From positions 236,545 through 300,544 of the forward strand of contig NZ_ATTQ01000009.1 in assembly GCF_000419765.1 (NCBI RefSeq): DNA of 64,000 nucleotides, written 5' to 3'. The position numbers and the translations under genes are program-made. The notes under the pieces were generated by a model. The model had not been told where the DNA came from, did not search any database, and saw only the letters and a list, made by a program, of their open reading frames with translations. This DNA is from Rhizobium mongolense USDA 1844 (GTDB taxonomy: Bacteria; Pseudomonadota; Alphaproteobacteria; Rhizobiales; Rhizobiaceae). Below are positions 17,724 through 26,974 of this stretch, piece after piece (positions within the stretch are counted from its first letter, which is position 1; the number at the start of each line of letters is the position of its first letter).

Positions 17724-19058
17724 CTACCTGTTTACCGAATAGCAGTCGACCTGTGGTTCGCTGGGCAAAACGCCGGAAACTCCGATCACGAAGCCGGGCG
17801 AGCGCAGAAGCGATTCCCAATGCTCGCTGCGTTGATCGAGCTCAAGGCAGAGACGGTCTCCGTCGTAGGGGATCTCGCGGGGCTGCGAGTGAAGAGGCTT
17901 GAGGCGGATGCCGGGCAGTCGAGACTTCCACAGCGCCTCGAATTCGTCCGCAGCACCGACGGTCACCTGATTGACGAAGATCTTGCGCAATGCCTCGTCG
18001 GACATGTCGCATCCGACGCGCACAACGATGCGGCTGGCCGTTAGCAGTTCGGGATTGTCGACGCGGACCTTCCAGACGTTGGTCGCGTGCTTCAGAACCG
18101 GCAGCGCCCGCGACTTCGGTTCGACATAGCGCAGGCTCAAGATCAGCGAGCGCAATGTGTCGGCGAGTGCGGCAAAGGCCGGCCCCGGCGCCATATGCTC
18201 ATAGGTGGGAAGCTCGCTCAGCCGCCGGGAGCCCGATCCGTAGGTTGCCATTCGGCCAGCCAGTCCACTGAGCTCCAGAAAGAGCTCGGCCGGATGAAAA
18301 ACCTCCTGAGGGAGCATGTGGGCCAGTCGCGGGCGCGCACTGTTGGCGAGATCGAGCACCAGGAGATTTTCCACGCTGCGGCCGGGGCCGCCAAGCACCA
18401 TCTTGCCATGCGCTTCGGCTATGCGGTCGAGCCCCGTGATTACTTCCTGCAGGAGCTGGCCGTAGAAGGGCACCGCACCGGTTGCGAGTGCCGGCGGCAG
18501 GAAATTTTCGGAGATCGCCACACTGCCGTCGGAGAGCAGCCCGGTAACGTTCGTCACCGGCATTGCCGTGTAGCCACCGGTCGCCTGCGCCGGCGAGAGC
18601 AGCAGGGCTTGCGGCCGGGCGATCTCGATCTCTTCCGGATCAGCGCCCCCGTGGACGGCATCGCGTATCCACTCTATCCGTCCTCTAAACCGTGCTCCGG
18701 TTGGTTCGCGGTGAGCCGGGTCGAAGCTGGCGCCGCCGGGTGGCTCCAAGGGCAGGGCGAGCTGCACCGCTCCCGCGCCCATGTCACCCGTGATTGTCAA
18801 AGGTGTGGGGGCGTCCATCGTTTCGGGTATGGCAAACGGGGTGCCGTCCGGAAAAATGCCGCGCGCCGACGTTACGGCCACCCGCCCGGCTTCCAGCTGT
18901 GCGGCATCGAGCGTGAGGGACCTGAAACCGAAGGTCTGCAGCCGTCCGGCCTGCAGCGCGCCCCGCACCAAGGCTTCTGTATAACGGTCCTGCTGCTGGA
19001 AATGCTGCGTCCGGAGGAAGAGCCCCTCGGACCAAAGCACCTTGTTGATATCCGTCAT
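17724..19058 (-). CDS. tssK: T6SS baseplate protein TssK
   Basis: This 444-residue protein begins NKVLWSEGLFLRTQHFQQQDRY, the standard TssK (ImpJ) N-terminus. VLDLANSARPRLAHML and VGCDMSDEALRKIFVNQVTVG follow. TssK trimers link the TssFG wedges of the baseplate to the TssL/TssM membrane complex. The ATG at 19058 is used; the longer frame to 19118 overlaps the end of tssJ and lacks family similarity. The gene starts 16 bases after tssJ and ends 4 bases before tssL. Confidence 0.95.
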   Translation of the reverse strand: MTDINKVLWSEGLFLRTQHFQQQDRYTEALVRGALQAGRLQTFGFRSLTLDAAQLEAGRVAVTSARGIFPDGTPFAIPETMDAPTPLTITGDMGAGAVQLALPLEPPGGASFDPAHREPTGARFRGRIEWIRDAVHGGADPEEIEIARPQALLLSPAQATGGYTAMPVTNVTGLLSDGSVAISENFLPPALATGAVPFYGQLLQEVITGLDRIAEAHGKMVLGGPGRSVENLLVLDLANSARPRLAHMLPQEVFHPAELFLELSGLAGRMATYGSGSRRLSELPTYEHMAPGPAFAALADTLRSLILSLRYVEPKSRALPVLKHATNVWKVRVDNPELLTASRIVVRVGCDMSDEALRKIFVNQVTVGAADEFEALWKSRLPGIRLKPLHSQPREIPYDGDRLCLELDQRSEHWESLLRSPGFVIGVSGVLPSEPQVDCYSVNR

Positions 19059-19074
19059 GCTGAACGCCCTCCAT

Positions 19075-19536
19075 TCAGGCGAGCGCGAGCGCCATACCGC
19101 CGCGGCTGAGTACGACATTCGCCGTCACCGTCGATTCCGGCCTGATCGGCACGCTCCTGCGCCAGGTGCGACCGCCCGGTTCCCGGAACAGCGCGACAAG
19201 ACCGAGGAAAGTGGCTTCTGGCGGGAACGCGACCGTCTTTGAGGCGCTTGCACCCGGGGCGACCGTCATTTGCTCGGACCCGACGAGGTCTGCTCCGAGC
19301 GCGCCGGCCGGATCGGATTGAAGGGCGAAAATATCGGCAGAGTTGAATTTTCCGACATCCTTCAGCCGAAGAATAAGGAGGGTCACCGGACGTTCCCCAC
19401 CACCAGCGGCAGCATTCATCCCCGCTTGTCCCGTCGCCGTGACTGTTACGGTCGACGATTTTGGCGGGCCGCCCATGCATGCGGAAAGCGCGCCTGTCGC
19501 GCCGATCACCATGAGAAAGTCGCGTCGGTTAAGCAT
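19075..19536 (-). CDS. tssJ: T6SS outer-membrane lipoprotein TssJ
   Basis: This 153-residue protein has a signal sequence ending in lipobox LSAC (Cys20), which would anchor it to the outer membrane and let it recruit TssM. Later segments TLLILRLKDVGKFNSADIFALQ and FREPGGRTWRRSVPI fit the TssJ transthyretin-like fold. The signal region begins NRRDFLMV, which matches a twin-arginine motif, so export may be through Tat rather than Sec; that is unusual for TssJ. The gene abuts tagH and precedes tssK by 16 bases. Confidence 0.92.
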   Translation of the reverse strand: MLNRRDFLMVIGATGALSACMGGPPKSSTVTVTATGQAGMNAAAGGGERPVTLLILRLKDVGKFNSADIFALQSDPAGALGADLVGSEQMTVAPGASASKTVAFPPEATFLGLVALFREPGGRTWRRSVPIRPESTVTANVVLSRGGMALALA

Positions 19537-20804
19537 CAGTCATTCTCCCCCTCTTCATAGCCGTCCCGAAAGTCACTGCCGATCTCGCCCAGGAAGCGCG
19601 TCGACGCACTCTTGGCGATCTCGCGATAGCGTTTCTCATAAAGCTCCCAGAGCTTTGCCCGCCGGCCACCCGCAAGCAGGGCATCCAACACCGAGTGCGA
19701 TTTCAGTTCGCTTTCCAGGGTCGCCGGGTCGAAGCGGTCAATCATCCTGGCGAGCGCCGCCTGGACGCCGCGCCACGTTCTCACGTGGTGGTGTGCGAGA
19801 TCGCGGATGGAACTGCCGATGGCGGCCTCAGGAGGAAGAAAGCCGGCCTGGCGCTGCGCCAGGAAGGTCGCGATCACATCGTCCACCGTGGGAAGGAATT
19901 TAAGAGGGTTGACCTCGGATGCTCCAACCACAGTCTGGGCGATCCTCGCTTCGCCTTTTTCTTCGGTGCGCTTGCGCAGGAGATGCATCAGCCCTTCCAG
20001 CATCATCCGGTATTCCCGGCCGAAATTCTCCATCTGGGCGACCGGATCGGATGTCATGAACTCATCGGCGCCGAGCCCCAGTCCCCGCAGGAAGGCGTCG
20101 CGCAAGGCGGTTTCGGTCTCTGCCGTCCTTTCCTGCATCGGTCTTGCTTGTGGTTTCGGGGCAGGACGCGGTTCGGCTGGGGGCTCTGTGACAGACGGCT
20201 CGGGCGGCGTTGTACTGGGTAAAGATAAATCCCAAGCCCCCCTGTCCTGACCCGATGCTGGCAACGGATCAAGGCTGAAGGGATCGTCGAACATGGGCGT
20301 CCGTTTTGCTGTCTCGCCCCTGCTTGCCGCGGCGAATGCCCCTGCGGCTGGTTGTTCGAATGGGTCGGGCAATCCCGCCGGCCGCGGGGTGGGCGCTGCC
20401 GGCTCCCTGCGCTCGGAGAAGAAGTCGTCCCGCTCGAAGCCGACCGGCGGTGGGGAAGCCGGCTGTTCAGACACCCGCTCCGTCGGCGTCGCCTGGAAAT
20501 CGACGCGGACGACATAATTGCCGAGCTGCAGCCGCGCTCCGTCATGCAGCGGCGCGGAGTTCCCAAGCCCAAGCGGCGTGCGCGACCCATCGATGAAAAG
20601 CCCGCCGCTGGAGGTGTCCGTCACCACATACTGGCCGCGAACGCAGCCGATCGTGCAATGAGCGCGTGAGATATACATGTCGGGATCGTCGATCCGCCAG
20701 TCTGCGTCTGCGCTGCGACCGATGACGAGCTCTCCCTCGACGAGCCGCATCTGGCGAACGGCTTGGGGTCGGGGCGCGTGCTCGAGAGTAAGGATGAGGC
20801 TCAT
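19536..20804 (-). CDS. tagH: T6SS FHA-domain protein TagH (Fha/ImpI)
   Basis: This 422-residue protein has an N-terminal FHA domain, ~1-100, with the phosphothreonine-binding signature GRS...SRAHCTI. The usual NG near the recognition loop reads TSSGGLFIDG. A long proline-rich linker follows, then a C-terminal T6SS-specific domain from ~245 (DAFLRGLGLGADEF, FGREYRMMLEGLMHLLRKR, EEGEN at the end). Fha proteins are substrates or readers of PpkA phosphorylation and promote secretion. The ATG at 20804 overlaps tssG as ATGA. Together with tagF, ppkA and pppA it completes a threonine-phosphorylation circuit. Confidence 0.93.
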   Translation of the reverse strand: MSLILTLEHAPRPQAVRQMRLVEGELVIGRSADADWRIDDPDMYISRAHCTIGCVRGQYVVTDTSSGGLFIDGSRTPLGLGNSAPLHDGARLQLGNYVVRVDFQATPTERVSEQPASPPPVGFERDDFFSERREPAAPTPRPAGLPDPFEQPAAGAFAAASRGETAKRTPMFDDPFSLDPLPASGQDRGAWDLSLPSTTPPEPSVTEPPAEPRPAPKPQARPMQERTAETETALRDAFLRGLGLGADEFMTSDPVAQMENFGREYRMMLEGLMHLLRKRTEEKGEARIAQTVVGASEVNPLKFLPTVDDVIATFLAQRQAGFLPPEAAIGSSIRDLAHHHVRTWRGVQAALARMIDRFDPATLESELKSHSVLDALLAGGRRAKLWELYEKRYREIAKSASTRFLGEIGSDFRDGYEEGEND

Positions 20805-21862
20805 GCCGCAGCCTCCGGCATTTCCGGCCGCCAGCCAATGATGGTGCGTATGCACAAATCATCCGCGTCACTGCGATCTTTCGGTCGAGCGAGCCAAGCA
20901 ATTTGTCCGATCCGCGCTGCTCCCATTTTGGCCGCGGGAACTTCGTCCCGCCTGAGCACGAGCCTTACGTCGACATCGAGCCCGTATCCCACGAGATCGC
21001 GGATCGCGGTCTGCAGGGTTTCGCGCCGTTCGCAGCCGGGCAGGAAAGCTACGTAGTCGGCAAGCGTCAACGGGCCGATGGAGAGCTCTATCCTTTGCTG
21101 TCGCTGGAACGTCCTCGGTCCGATCGTGGCGCTTCGTCCGAGTTGCACATGCGCGCCGCCAAGCCGGGACTGGAGCCCGTTCGGTATAGGCATCCAGGTG
21201 CCGACAAATTCGCGAAGCCGAACCGGCACCTTCAAGAGGTCGGCAAGAAACAGGGTGAGCCTCTCCGGTCCGTCTACCTGATGGGCAAGCGCCGGAGCAT
21301 GAGAGAGCTTCGTGGCATCGATAGCTGCGCACTCATCATGCCCCCTACCACACAAGCCAAGGCCCGCCAGGGCTGCCGACATTGCGCGAATACGGCCGCC
21401 GTCGTGGCGCCTGACCTGCACAGCCGGATGAGCGTCGGCCCACGCCCGGTAAAAGAGCGCGATCATGCGATGCTGAAGAATATTCACGAAATCGACGAAG
21501 GTCGTATCGCTGACCTCCCGCATGTCCGCCCTGGCAAACCAGCGCTGCGACAGCCGATCCAGCACCCAACGCGTTAGGTAGAGGGGCATTGGACCCTCTG
21601 GCCCGAGCAATCCGAGGTTCGAGACCGTGACGCGAGCCGGCGTGGTTTCGGTGGCCGGTTCGACCTTGGCGACATCCTGCACGGCAAAACCAAGCCGCAC
21701 ATGCTGTCCGAGTCGCGCCGGCTCCCGGTCCGGGCGGCCGGCCTGCCCAAAAAGTCGTCCGTCGTCTTCGAGGCGCCGCAGGAGCTCGAAAAAGTCGAAC
21801 GCCTCAAGGGATGGAGCCGCGTCCTTCAGATCAGGAAGCGATTGCCCGGCGCTATGGGCCAT
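20801..21862 (-). CDS. tssG: T6SS baseplate protein TssG
   Basis: This 353-residue protein has FDFFELLRRLED near the N-terminus, then VRLGFAVQDVAKVEP, LGLLGPEGPMPLYLTRW and FVDFVNILQHRMIALFYRAWADAHP, all typical of TssG (ImpH). It forms the baseplate wedge with TssF. The ATG at 21862 is selected because AGGAGG lies ~7 bases upstream and the family N-terminus starts here; the longer frame to 22033 runs antisense-like through tssF. It overlaps tssF by 37 bases. Confidence 0.95.
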   Translation of the reverse strand: MAHSAGQSLPDLKDAAPSLEAFDFFELLRRLEDDGRLFGQAGRPDREPARLGQHVRLGFAVQDVAKVEPATETTPARVTVSNLGLLGPEGPMPLYLTRWVLDRLSQRWFARADMREVSDTTFVDFVNILQHRMIALFYRAWADAHPAVQVRRHDGGRIRAMSAALAGLGLCGRGHDECAAIDATKLSHAPALAHQVDGPERLTLFLADLLKVPVRLREFVGTWMPIPNGLQSRLGGAHVQLGRSATIGPRTFQRQQRIELSIGPLTLADYVAFLPGCERRETLQTAIRDLVGYGLDVDVRLVLRRDEVPAAKMGAARIGQIAWLARPKDRSDADDLCIRTIIGWRPEMPEAAA

Positions 21863-23700
21863 AGCACATCCTCCTGCTTTTGTATGATCCGCGCGCGGGT
21901 TCGCACGAATGCGTTGATTGCCGCATAGCGAGCAAAAAGCCTGGCCAGCAGCGCCGAGAGCAACACCGTGCTGTGCCCGGCAAGCACGGATTGGTCGATA
22001 TGAAGCGTAACCTCGGTGCCGCGCGCGAAACACATTGGCCCGGCAATTGCCAAGCGCTCGATCAAGGGTCGAGCCTCGACGCGGGCGACGGCGCGCACAT
22101 GCCGGCTTAGGCTTGGATCCCCGCGATTCGCGTAAAGCTCAAGTAGAGCGTGAAGCGGATCAACCCCGCGGCCCTCCTCGGCCAGGCTGAGGAAATTCAG
22201 CGAGAGTTGCGCAATGAGCCGCCAGGCGAGTTCATCGGCTCTGGAGCCTTCCACTGCTCCAGCCGGGAGCGTCGCTGGAATCGAGGGCCACGGCGGCCGC
22301 AGCGCGCCAAGGAGCTGGATGGTCTCGACGGGATCGCCGCTCTCGAGCGTGAGGGACGGCGTATCGTCCAATATCGGTAGATCGCGATTGGTGCACAGCG
22401 CCGTCACCTCGATCCGCTTCGGCGACCGGGCGGCTTTCGACTGAGCCGGGCGCGAAAGCGTGATGAAGACATCGTCACCTGTATAGGAGGTCCGCGTTTG
22501 CCCCTGGCGAAGCTCGTCTTCACTCGGGCGCCGCGGGCGGCGTTCGGTAAAATAGACCCAGCCGTTTCCACGGTTCTGGCCCAGGCTGAAGAGAGCCGGC
22601 ATCTCGGCGTCGGGGCCTTCAGCATCGGCATCGTCGACGCGGATTGCGCGATAGATCTCGAAATCCCGTGCACGGGTGCGATCGGCGTGAAGCACTTGCC
22701 GGGTCCGCCGTGCATCGAGTTCGATGACGTTGCAGCCGCGCTCGAACAGATTGATGATTGGCGTTGCGAAGAGTTCGAAATCCTTCGCTGCGATATTCGC
22801 AAGCTCGGGGATGGGACGCCGCAACAGAAAGAGCAGTTCCAGCCCAGCCCCGCAGCGCCGAACGACCGGCTGCAGCCCTCTGACGCGCACATAGTGAAAT
22901 CTTTCCGGCGCGATGAAGTATTCCCGCAAAAGCCTGTAGCCTTCGAATGTTTCGCGTGTGCGCGGCATAAGCGCTTCCTCGTCGGAGATCCCGATCATCT
23001 CCGGCTCCGGAAGTGCGCTCAGGGCGTTATCGCGTCCTTCCGGGCGGGCGCCGGTCGCGGCGCAAGCGCCAAAGAGCGTATCGAAGAGCAGCGACGCCTT
23101 GCTCTTGTCACCAAAATACAGATCCAGGCGGTCGAGCGACAAGTCGCTGAGCTTGCCTTTGCCAGTTCGATTGAAGGTGATGCTCAATGCCGCCGAACCG
23201 GTTACCCCGTCAATCGGAGCAATCCCCGCTGCCGCGAGTGCGCTGCGATCCTGTATGTAGGTGGCCGAGGTGATCGCGAGCGGCCAGAGCATCACATCCT
23301 GCGCCGTGGTATAGATGCACCGGGTGGAAATGCCTGGGCGGACGCTCGAAACCAGCCGGGTCCCGCGCTTCACAAGGTGTCCTGCGAGCATCGTTTGAAC
23401 CTGCTGGCCCGGCTTCAGCAAAGCCATGGCGGTTGCGGGTGTCGGCGAAACGAGATCCGGATAGAAATTTTCGAGCACGCTTCGTGCGAAACGGGAGCTT
23501 TCTGCATCCACCTTCTGTCGGGTGCGCGCGGCGAGATAAGCCACGCCGTCCAGCAGGCGTTCGACGAAGGGGTCGGGACACGGGACCGTATCAAGGGAAA
23601 GGTTGCGTGCGATCGAGGGATGCATATCTGCAAATTCGGCGGCGAGCGCGCGGATGTGGGTGAGTTCTTCCTCGTAATACTCCAGGAAGACCCGGTCCAT
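21826..23700 (-). CDS. tssF: T6SS baseplate protein TssF
   Basis: This 624-residue protein begins MDRVFLEYYEEELTHIRALA and continues EFADMHPSIARNL, the strongly conserved TssF (ImpG/VasA) N-terminus. RLLDGVAYLAARTRQKVD and FARSVLENFYPDLVSP follow. The length matches the family. TssF and TssG form the wedge around the VgrG hub and contact TssK. It starts 3 bases after tssE. Confidence 0.96.
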   Translation of the reverse strand: MDRVFLEYYEEELTHIRALAAEFADMHPSIARNLSLDTVPCPDPFVERLLDGVAYLAARTRQKVDAESSRFARSVLENFYPDLVSPTPATAMALLKPGQQVQTMLAGHLVKRGTRLVSSVRPGISTRCIYTTAQDVMLWPLAITSATYIQDRSALAAAGIAPIDGVTGSAALSITFNRTGKGKLSDLSLDRLDLYFGDKSKASLLFDTLFGACAATGARPEGRDNALSALPEPEMIGISDEEALMPRTRETFEGYRLLREYFIAPERFHYVRVRGLQPVVRRCGAGLELLFLLRRPIPELANIAAKDFELFATPIINLFERGCNVIELDARRTRQVLHADRTRARDFEIYRAIRVDDADAEGPDAEMPALFSLGQNRGNGWVYFTERRPRRPSEDELRQGQTRTSYTGDDVFITLSRPAQSKAARSPKRIEVTALCTNRDLPILDDTPSLTLESGDPVETIQLLGALRPPWPSIPATLPAGAVEGSRADELAWRLIAQLSLNFLSLAEEGRGVDPLHALLELYANRGDPSLSRHVRAVARVEARPLIERLAIAGPMCFARGTEVTLHIDQSVLAGHSTVLLSALLARLFARYAAINAFVRTRARIIQKQEDVLWPIAPGNRFLI

Positions 23701-23702
23701 GG

Positions 23703-24467
23703 TCAGGTGTCCTTAAGTTCAGTCCGCGCCGAACCGTCGTCGAGGTTGAGTATCGTGCGCAGGAGCAGCCGTTCCGGCGCCGGCGAGGTAAGCAGCAGTG
23801 CGTCGATGTCGATCCTGAGGCCGGTCGCCCTGTCGCCGAGGCTGACGGTAACTTTCGTCGCGCTTTCCTTCAGCCGAGGTTCAAACGCGGCGAGCACGCT
23901 TCGGATTTCCTTCGACAGTTCATCGCGGTCGAAGTCACGGGAGGAACGGCCGGAGAAGGGGGGGACCCCATAATTGATCACGCTGCGGCGAACTTCCGGG
24001 AAATCCTCAAGCGACGGAGGGTTGTCCCCAGCCTGATCTGACTCTAAATCCGTCAAGAGTGGCGTAGATTCGAAGCGTTGTGCATTAAAAAGCGCCTCGA
24101 TGTCGCGCCGCACTGCCTCGCGCAGCACATCGGTCGAGACGACGACGCCGCGACTTTCCAGTTCTGCCTGGCGTCGCTCAAGAGAGAACAGGCGGTGTAT
24201 GTTCTTCTTCTGCTCGGCGCTGATATCCGCAGCGGCCTCCATTTGGTGAACCCCTGCGGCAACCAGCCCGTTCAGACGTTCGAGGTCTATCTCTTTCTGG
24301 ATCGCCTGCCGAAGTTGGTTGATTTCCGAGTTGAGCCCCGGCAGGTCGTTCACCAGGCGATCCCACAAGGACGGCTGGATCGCTTCGCGAGTCGCCCGCA
24401 GGTGCCCCCCGGGTCTCGCCTTCCTTCCAAACCCTTTTTGCCAGCTGTCACTTGCCGACATAGACAT
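23703..24467 (-). CDS. tssE: T6SS baseplate protein TssE with an enlarged N-terminal half
   Basis: This 254-residue protein has a C-terminal gp25-like domain, recognised by FPEVRRSVINYGVPPFSG and the helix ELSKEIRSVLAAFEPRL. TssE proteins are usually about 130-180 residues. Between QPSLWDRLVNDLPGL (~32) and the gp25 helix near VLREAVRRDIEALFNAQRF (~115) there are roughly 70 charged, helical residues that I do not expect in the family. TssE is the sheath-initiating baseplate component. Two ATG codons (24467, 24461) are possible; both overlap the hcp stop. Confidence 0.9.
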   Translation of the reverse strand: MSMSASDSWQKGFGRKARPGGHLRATREAIQPSLWDRLVNDLPGLNSEINQLRQAIQKEIDLERLNGLVAAGVHQMEAAADISAEQKKNIHRLFSLERRQAELESRGVVVSTDVLREAVRRDIEALFNAQRFESTPLLTDLESDQAGDNPPSLEDFPEVRRSVINYGVPPFSGRSSRDFDRDELSKEIRSVLAAFEPRLKESATKVTVSLGDRATGLRIDIDALLLTSPAPERLLLRTILNLDDGSARTELKDT

Positions 24468-24897
24468 CCATCTCGACCTCGTCCTTGTCGTCGTAATTGA
24501 AAGTGATGTTCTTGTAAGCGAAGCCGACGCGCTCTTCGATCACATCTGGCTCTTCCTCACTCGGCCTCATGGTGTAGTTGGTCACCGAAGCTTCCTTCAA
24601 CGTGATGACCAGGTAGTCGCTCGTTTCGCCTTCTATCGTTCTGCGCGCTGAAAACTTGACCTCGTCCAGAAGCTTGTTGTCGAACAGAGCCTTCTTCAGA
24701 TAGGGCGAGGCCTTGTCGTAGTGCTTGATGAAATTGAGCATGCCCAAGCTGACGCGGCCTCTCCGCGATAGCGAATTCGGATCGAAAGGAGCCTGCATTT
24801 CAAACTCCACTCCGTGCACCTCGATTTCGTCTTCGTGGCCGTCGCGAACGCTGGGCCCAGTGATGTCAGGTACCTTGAGAAAACCGTCGATCTTCAT
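24448..24897 (-). CDS. hcp: T6SS tube protein Hcp (TssD)
   Basis: This 149-residue protein has features of the Hcp1 family: IDGFLKVPDITGPSVRDGHEDEIEV at the start, and FAYKNITFNYDD near the C-terminus. Hexameric Hcp rings stack to form the inner tube propelled by the TssBC sheath. The ATG at 24897 follows GGGAGG, a strong ribosome site that fits high expression. It is preceded by a 28-base gap after tssC, the largest in this part of the operon. Confidence 0.95.
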   Translation of the reverse strand: MKIDGFLKVPDITGPSVRDGHEDEIEVHGVEFEMQAPFDPNSLSRRGRVSLGMLNFIKHYDKASPYLKKALFDNKLLDEVKFSARRTIEGETSDYLVITLKEASVTNYTMRPSEEEPDVIEERVGFAYKNITFNYDDKDEVEMDVYVGK

Positions 24898-24925
24898 GAA
24901 TAACCTCCCATCGGCTAAATGTTGT

Positions 24926-26434
24926 TCAGGACTTCATAGACGGCAGCTCCGAAACGAGCCGGAGCGAAGCATTGATGCCTTCCAGCTGGTAGTGGGGCCG
25001 CAGATAAAATCGAGCATTGTACCAGCCGGGGCGACCCTCCACGCTGTCAACCTGGACCTCGGCGGCTGCAAGGGGACGTTTTGCGCGGGCTTTTTCGTCG
25101 GCAAAGGCAGGGTTGGCGAGAACGTAGCGGTTGATCCACTCCGTCAGCCAAATCTGCATGTCGGCACGTTCCTTGAATGAGCCGATCTTATCCCGAGCGA
25201 TCGCCTTCAGGTAATGGGCGAAACGGGAAACCGGGAAAAGGTAGGGCAGATTTGCACTCAGTCTCTCGTTGGCCTGAGCATCCGGGTCGACCAGGCGGCC
25301 GGCTCGCGCCTCGTCGTCTTGCAACGAATGGGCGCCGATGAAGGCAGCAATATCAGTGTTCTTGCGATGGAGGATGGGCATCAGCCCGAGCTTGGCGAGC
25401 TCGGCCTCGCGCCGATCGTCAATGGCGACCTCGGTCGGGCATTTCATCGCCACCGTCCCGTCGTCGGTCGGGAAGTTATGGACCGGGAGATTGATCACTG
25501 CCCCGCCGTTCTCGACCCCACGGATTTGCGTGCCCCAGCCGAACAGCTTGTGGCTGCGGTTGATGTTGACCCCCATTGGGAAGGCCGCGTTCATCCAGAC
25601 ATATCGGTGATGGTCGCCCTGGACCTCTTCCTCGAACGCGAAGCCCTTCACAGGAACGGTTTCTGCGCCATAAGGCAGCCTCGCCAGCACCCGTGGCATT
25701 GTCAACCCTATGTAACGGGCGTCCTCGCTCTCGCGCAGTGACTGCCATGAGGCATAGGCCGGCGACGACACGATCTGTTGCAGGTCTTGCGGGTTCGGCA
25801 GTTCCTGCCAGCTTTCCATGCGGAACAGACGGGGGGCGGCGGCTGCGATGAAGGGGGTGTGCGCCGAGGCGCAGATGCCGGACATGTTGCGGAGGAGACC
25901 GGCATCCTTCGGGTGATTTGAGAATTCATAGGCGCCGATCAGGCAGCCAAAGGGGTTACCGCCGAGCATCGAGTATTCGTCGGTGTAGACTTTCTTGAAT
26001 ATGGGGCTTTGGTCCCACATCTGACCCTCGTAATCCTCAAGGGTATCAGCCAACTCCTCCTTCGAAATGTTCATGACGCGGATCTTCAACTTTTGATCCG
26101 TCTCGGTATTATTCACGAGGTACCACAGTCCGCGCCATGTCCCCTCCATCTGAAGCACTTCAGGCGTATGGAGAATTTCGTTGGTCTGCTCGGTCAGCAG
26201 CTTGTCGATGCCGGCAATCAAGGACTTGATCGATTTGACCGCGTTGGAAGAGATGACGGTCGATTCTGTACGGCCGCGCGCAGCAAGCGCCAGATTTCTG
26301 ACCAAGGTTTGAAGCTTGTCGCTGTCATCTTTTTTGACCTTGAAGTCCTTTTCCAGAAGTTCGCTGAATTCCTGAAGGTCGACTTCTTTGGCTTCCGTGA
26401 CACCAACCGCAGCGGTTCTTTCCTGTTCGGCCAT
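24926..26434 (-). CDS. tssC: T6SS sheath protein TssC (VipB)
   Basis: This 502-residue protein has the TssC (ImpC) landmarks: LQMEGTWRGLWYLVNNTETD, FGCLIGAYEFSNHPKD, WQSLRESEDARYIGLTMPRVLARLPYG, and the end FYLRPHYQLEGINASLRLVSELP. It forms the contractile sheath with TssB and is recycled by ClpV. It starts 3 bases after the tssB stop. Confidence 0.97.
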   Translation of the reverse strand: MAEQERTAAVGVTEAKEVDLQEFSELLEKDFKVKKDDSDKLQTLVRNLALAARGRTESTVISSNAVKSIKSLIAGIDKLLTEQTNEILHTPEVLQMEGTWRGLWYLVNNTETDQKLKIRVMNISKEELADTLEDYEGQMWDQSPIFKKVYTDEYSMLGGNPFGCLIGAYEFSNHPKDAGLLRNMSGICASAHTPFIAAAAPRLFRMESWQELPNPQDLQQIVSSPAYASWQSLRESEDARYIGLTMPRVLARLPYGAETVPVKGFAFEEEVQGDHHRYVWMNAAFPMGVNINRSHKLFGWGTQIRGVENGGAVINLPVHNFPTDDGTVAMKCPTEVAIDDRREAELAKLGLMPILHRKNTDIAAFIGAHSLQDDEARAGRLVDPDAQANERLSANLPYLFPVSRFAHYLKAIARDKIGSFKERADMQIWLTEWINRYVLANPAFADEKARAKRPLAAAEVQVDSVEGRPGWYNARFYLRPHYQLEGINASLRLVSELPSMKS

Positions 26435-26437
26435 GGC

Positions 26438-26974
26438 TCAGACCTCCGACTTGCTGCTATCTTCGAGCGCCTGATCGGCGATCTTTCCCAACAGGGGCTC
26501 GTTGTTCAAAAGTTGCGCGATGCGTTTTTCGGCGTCGATGCGGCCATCCATGAAACCGAGCAATTCCTCAAGTTGGCCGCGCATTCTCAAGAGTTCTGCA
26601 AGCTGCGGAACTTGTTCGGCAATACGATCCGGCGCGAAATCGGCCATGCTCGTAAAGGTCAGGTCTAGCGCAAGCTCTTCGTCGCGCTCTTCGCCGGCAG
26701 GCTGGGGAAGGGTGTTTTTCACACGAGCTTTGACGCGCGGGCTGAGTGCTTCCATGAAACGACCGAACCTGTTTGCGTCGGTTTCGACAAAGGAGCGGTC
26801 CCGGACGGACTTGCGGGCCTCCGGCGTCTGGGAGGCGCCGGCGAGATCAGCCATCACGCCCATGACGAACGGCAATTCGATGGTGGTCGGGCTGCCGTAA
26901 GTTTCGACTTCGTAAGCGATCTGGACGCGAGGCGCCCGGTTTCGTTCAATTACCTTGGCCTTAGTTTCGCTCAT
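26438..26974 (-). CDS. tssB: T6SS sheath protein TssB (VipA)
   Basis: This 178-residue protein has the TssB (ImpB) pattern: RAPRVQIAYEVETYG, ELPFVMGVMADLAG, DRSFVETDANRFGRFMEALSPRV, and LTFTSMADFAPDRIAEQVP. It pairs with TssC to form the sheath. ATGA overlap with tssA and the short gap to tssC indicate a single translational unit. Confidence 0.97.
   Translation of the reverse strand: MSETKAKVIERNRAPRVQIAYEVETYGSPTTIELPFVMGVMADLAGASQTPEARKSVRDRSFVETDANRFGRFMEALSPRVKARVKNTLPQPAGEERDEELALDLTFTSMADFAPDRIAEQVPQLAELLRMRGQLEELLGFMDGRIDAEKRIAQLLNNEPLLGKIADQALEDSSKSEV

Noticed and set aside
22498..23973. 491-aa plus-strand frame opposite tssF and tssE
   Set aside because: It lies antisense to two clear genes, with no recognisable domain.
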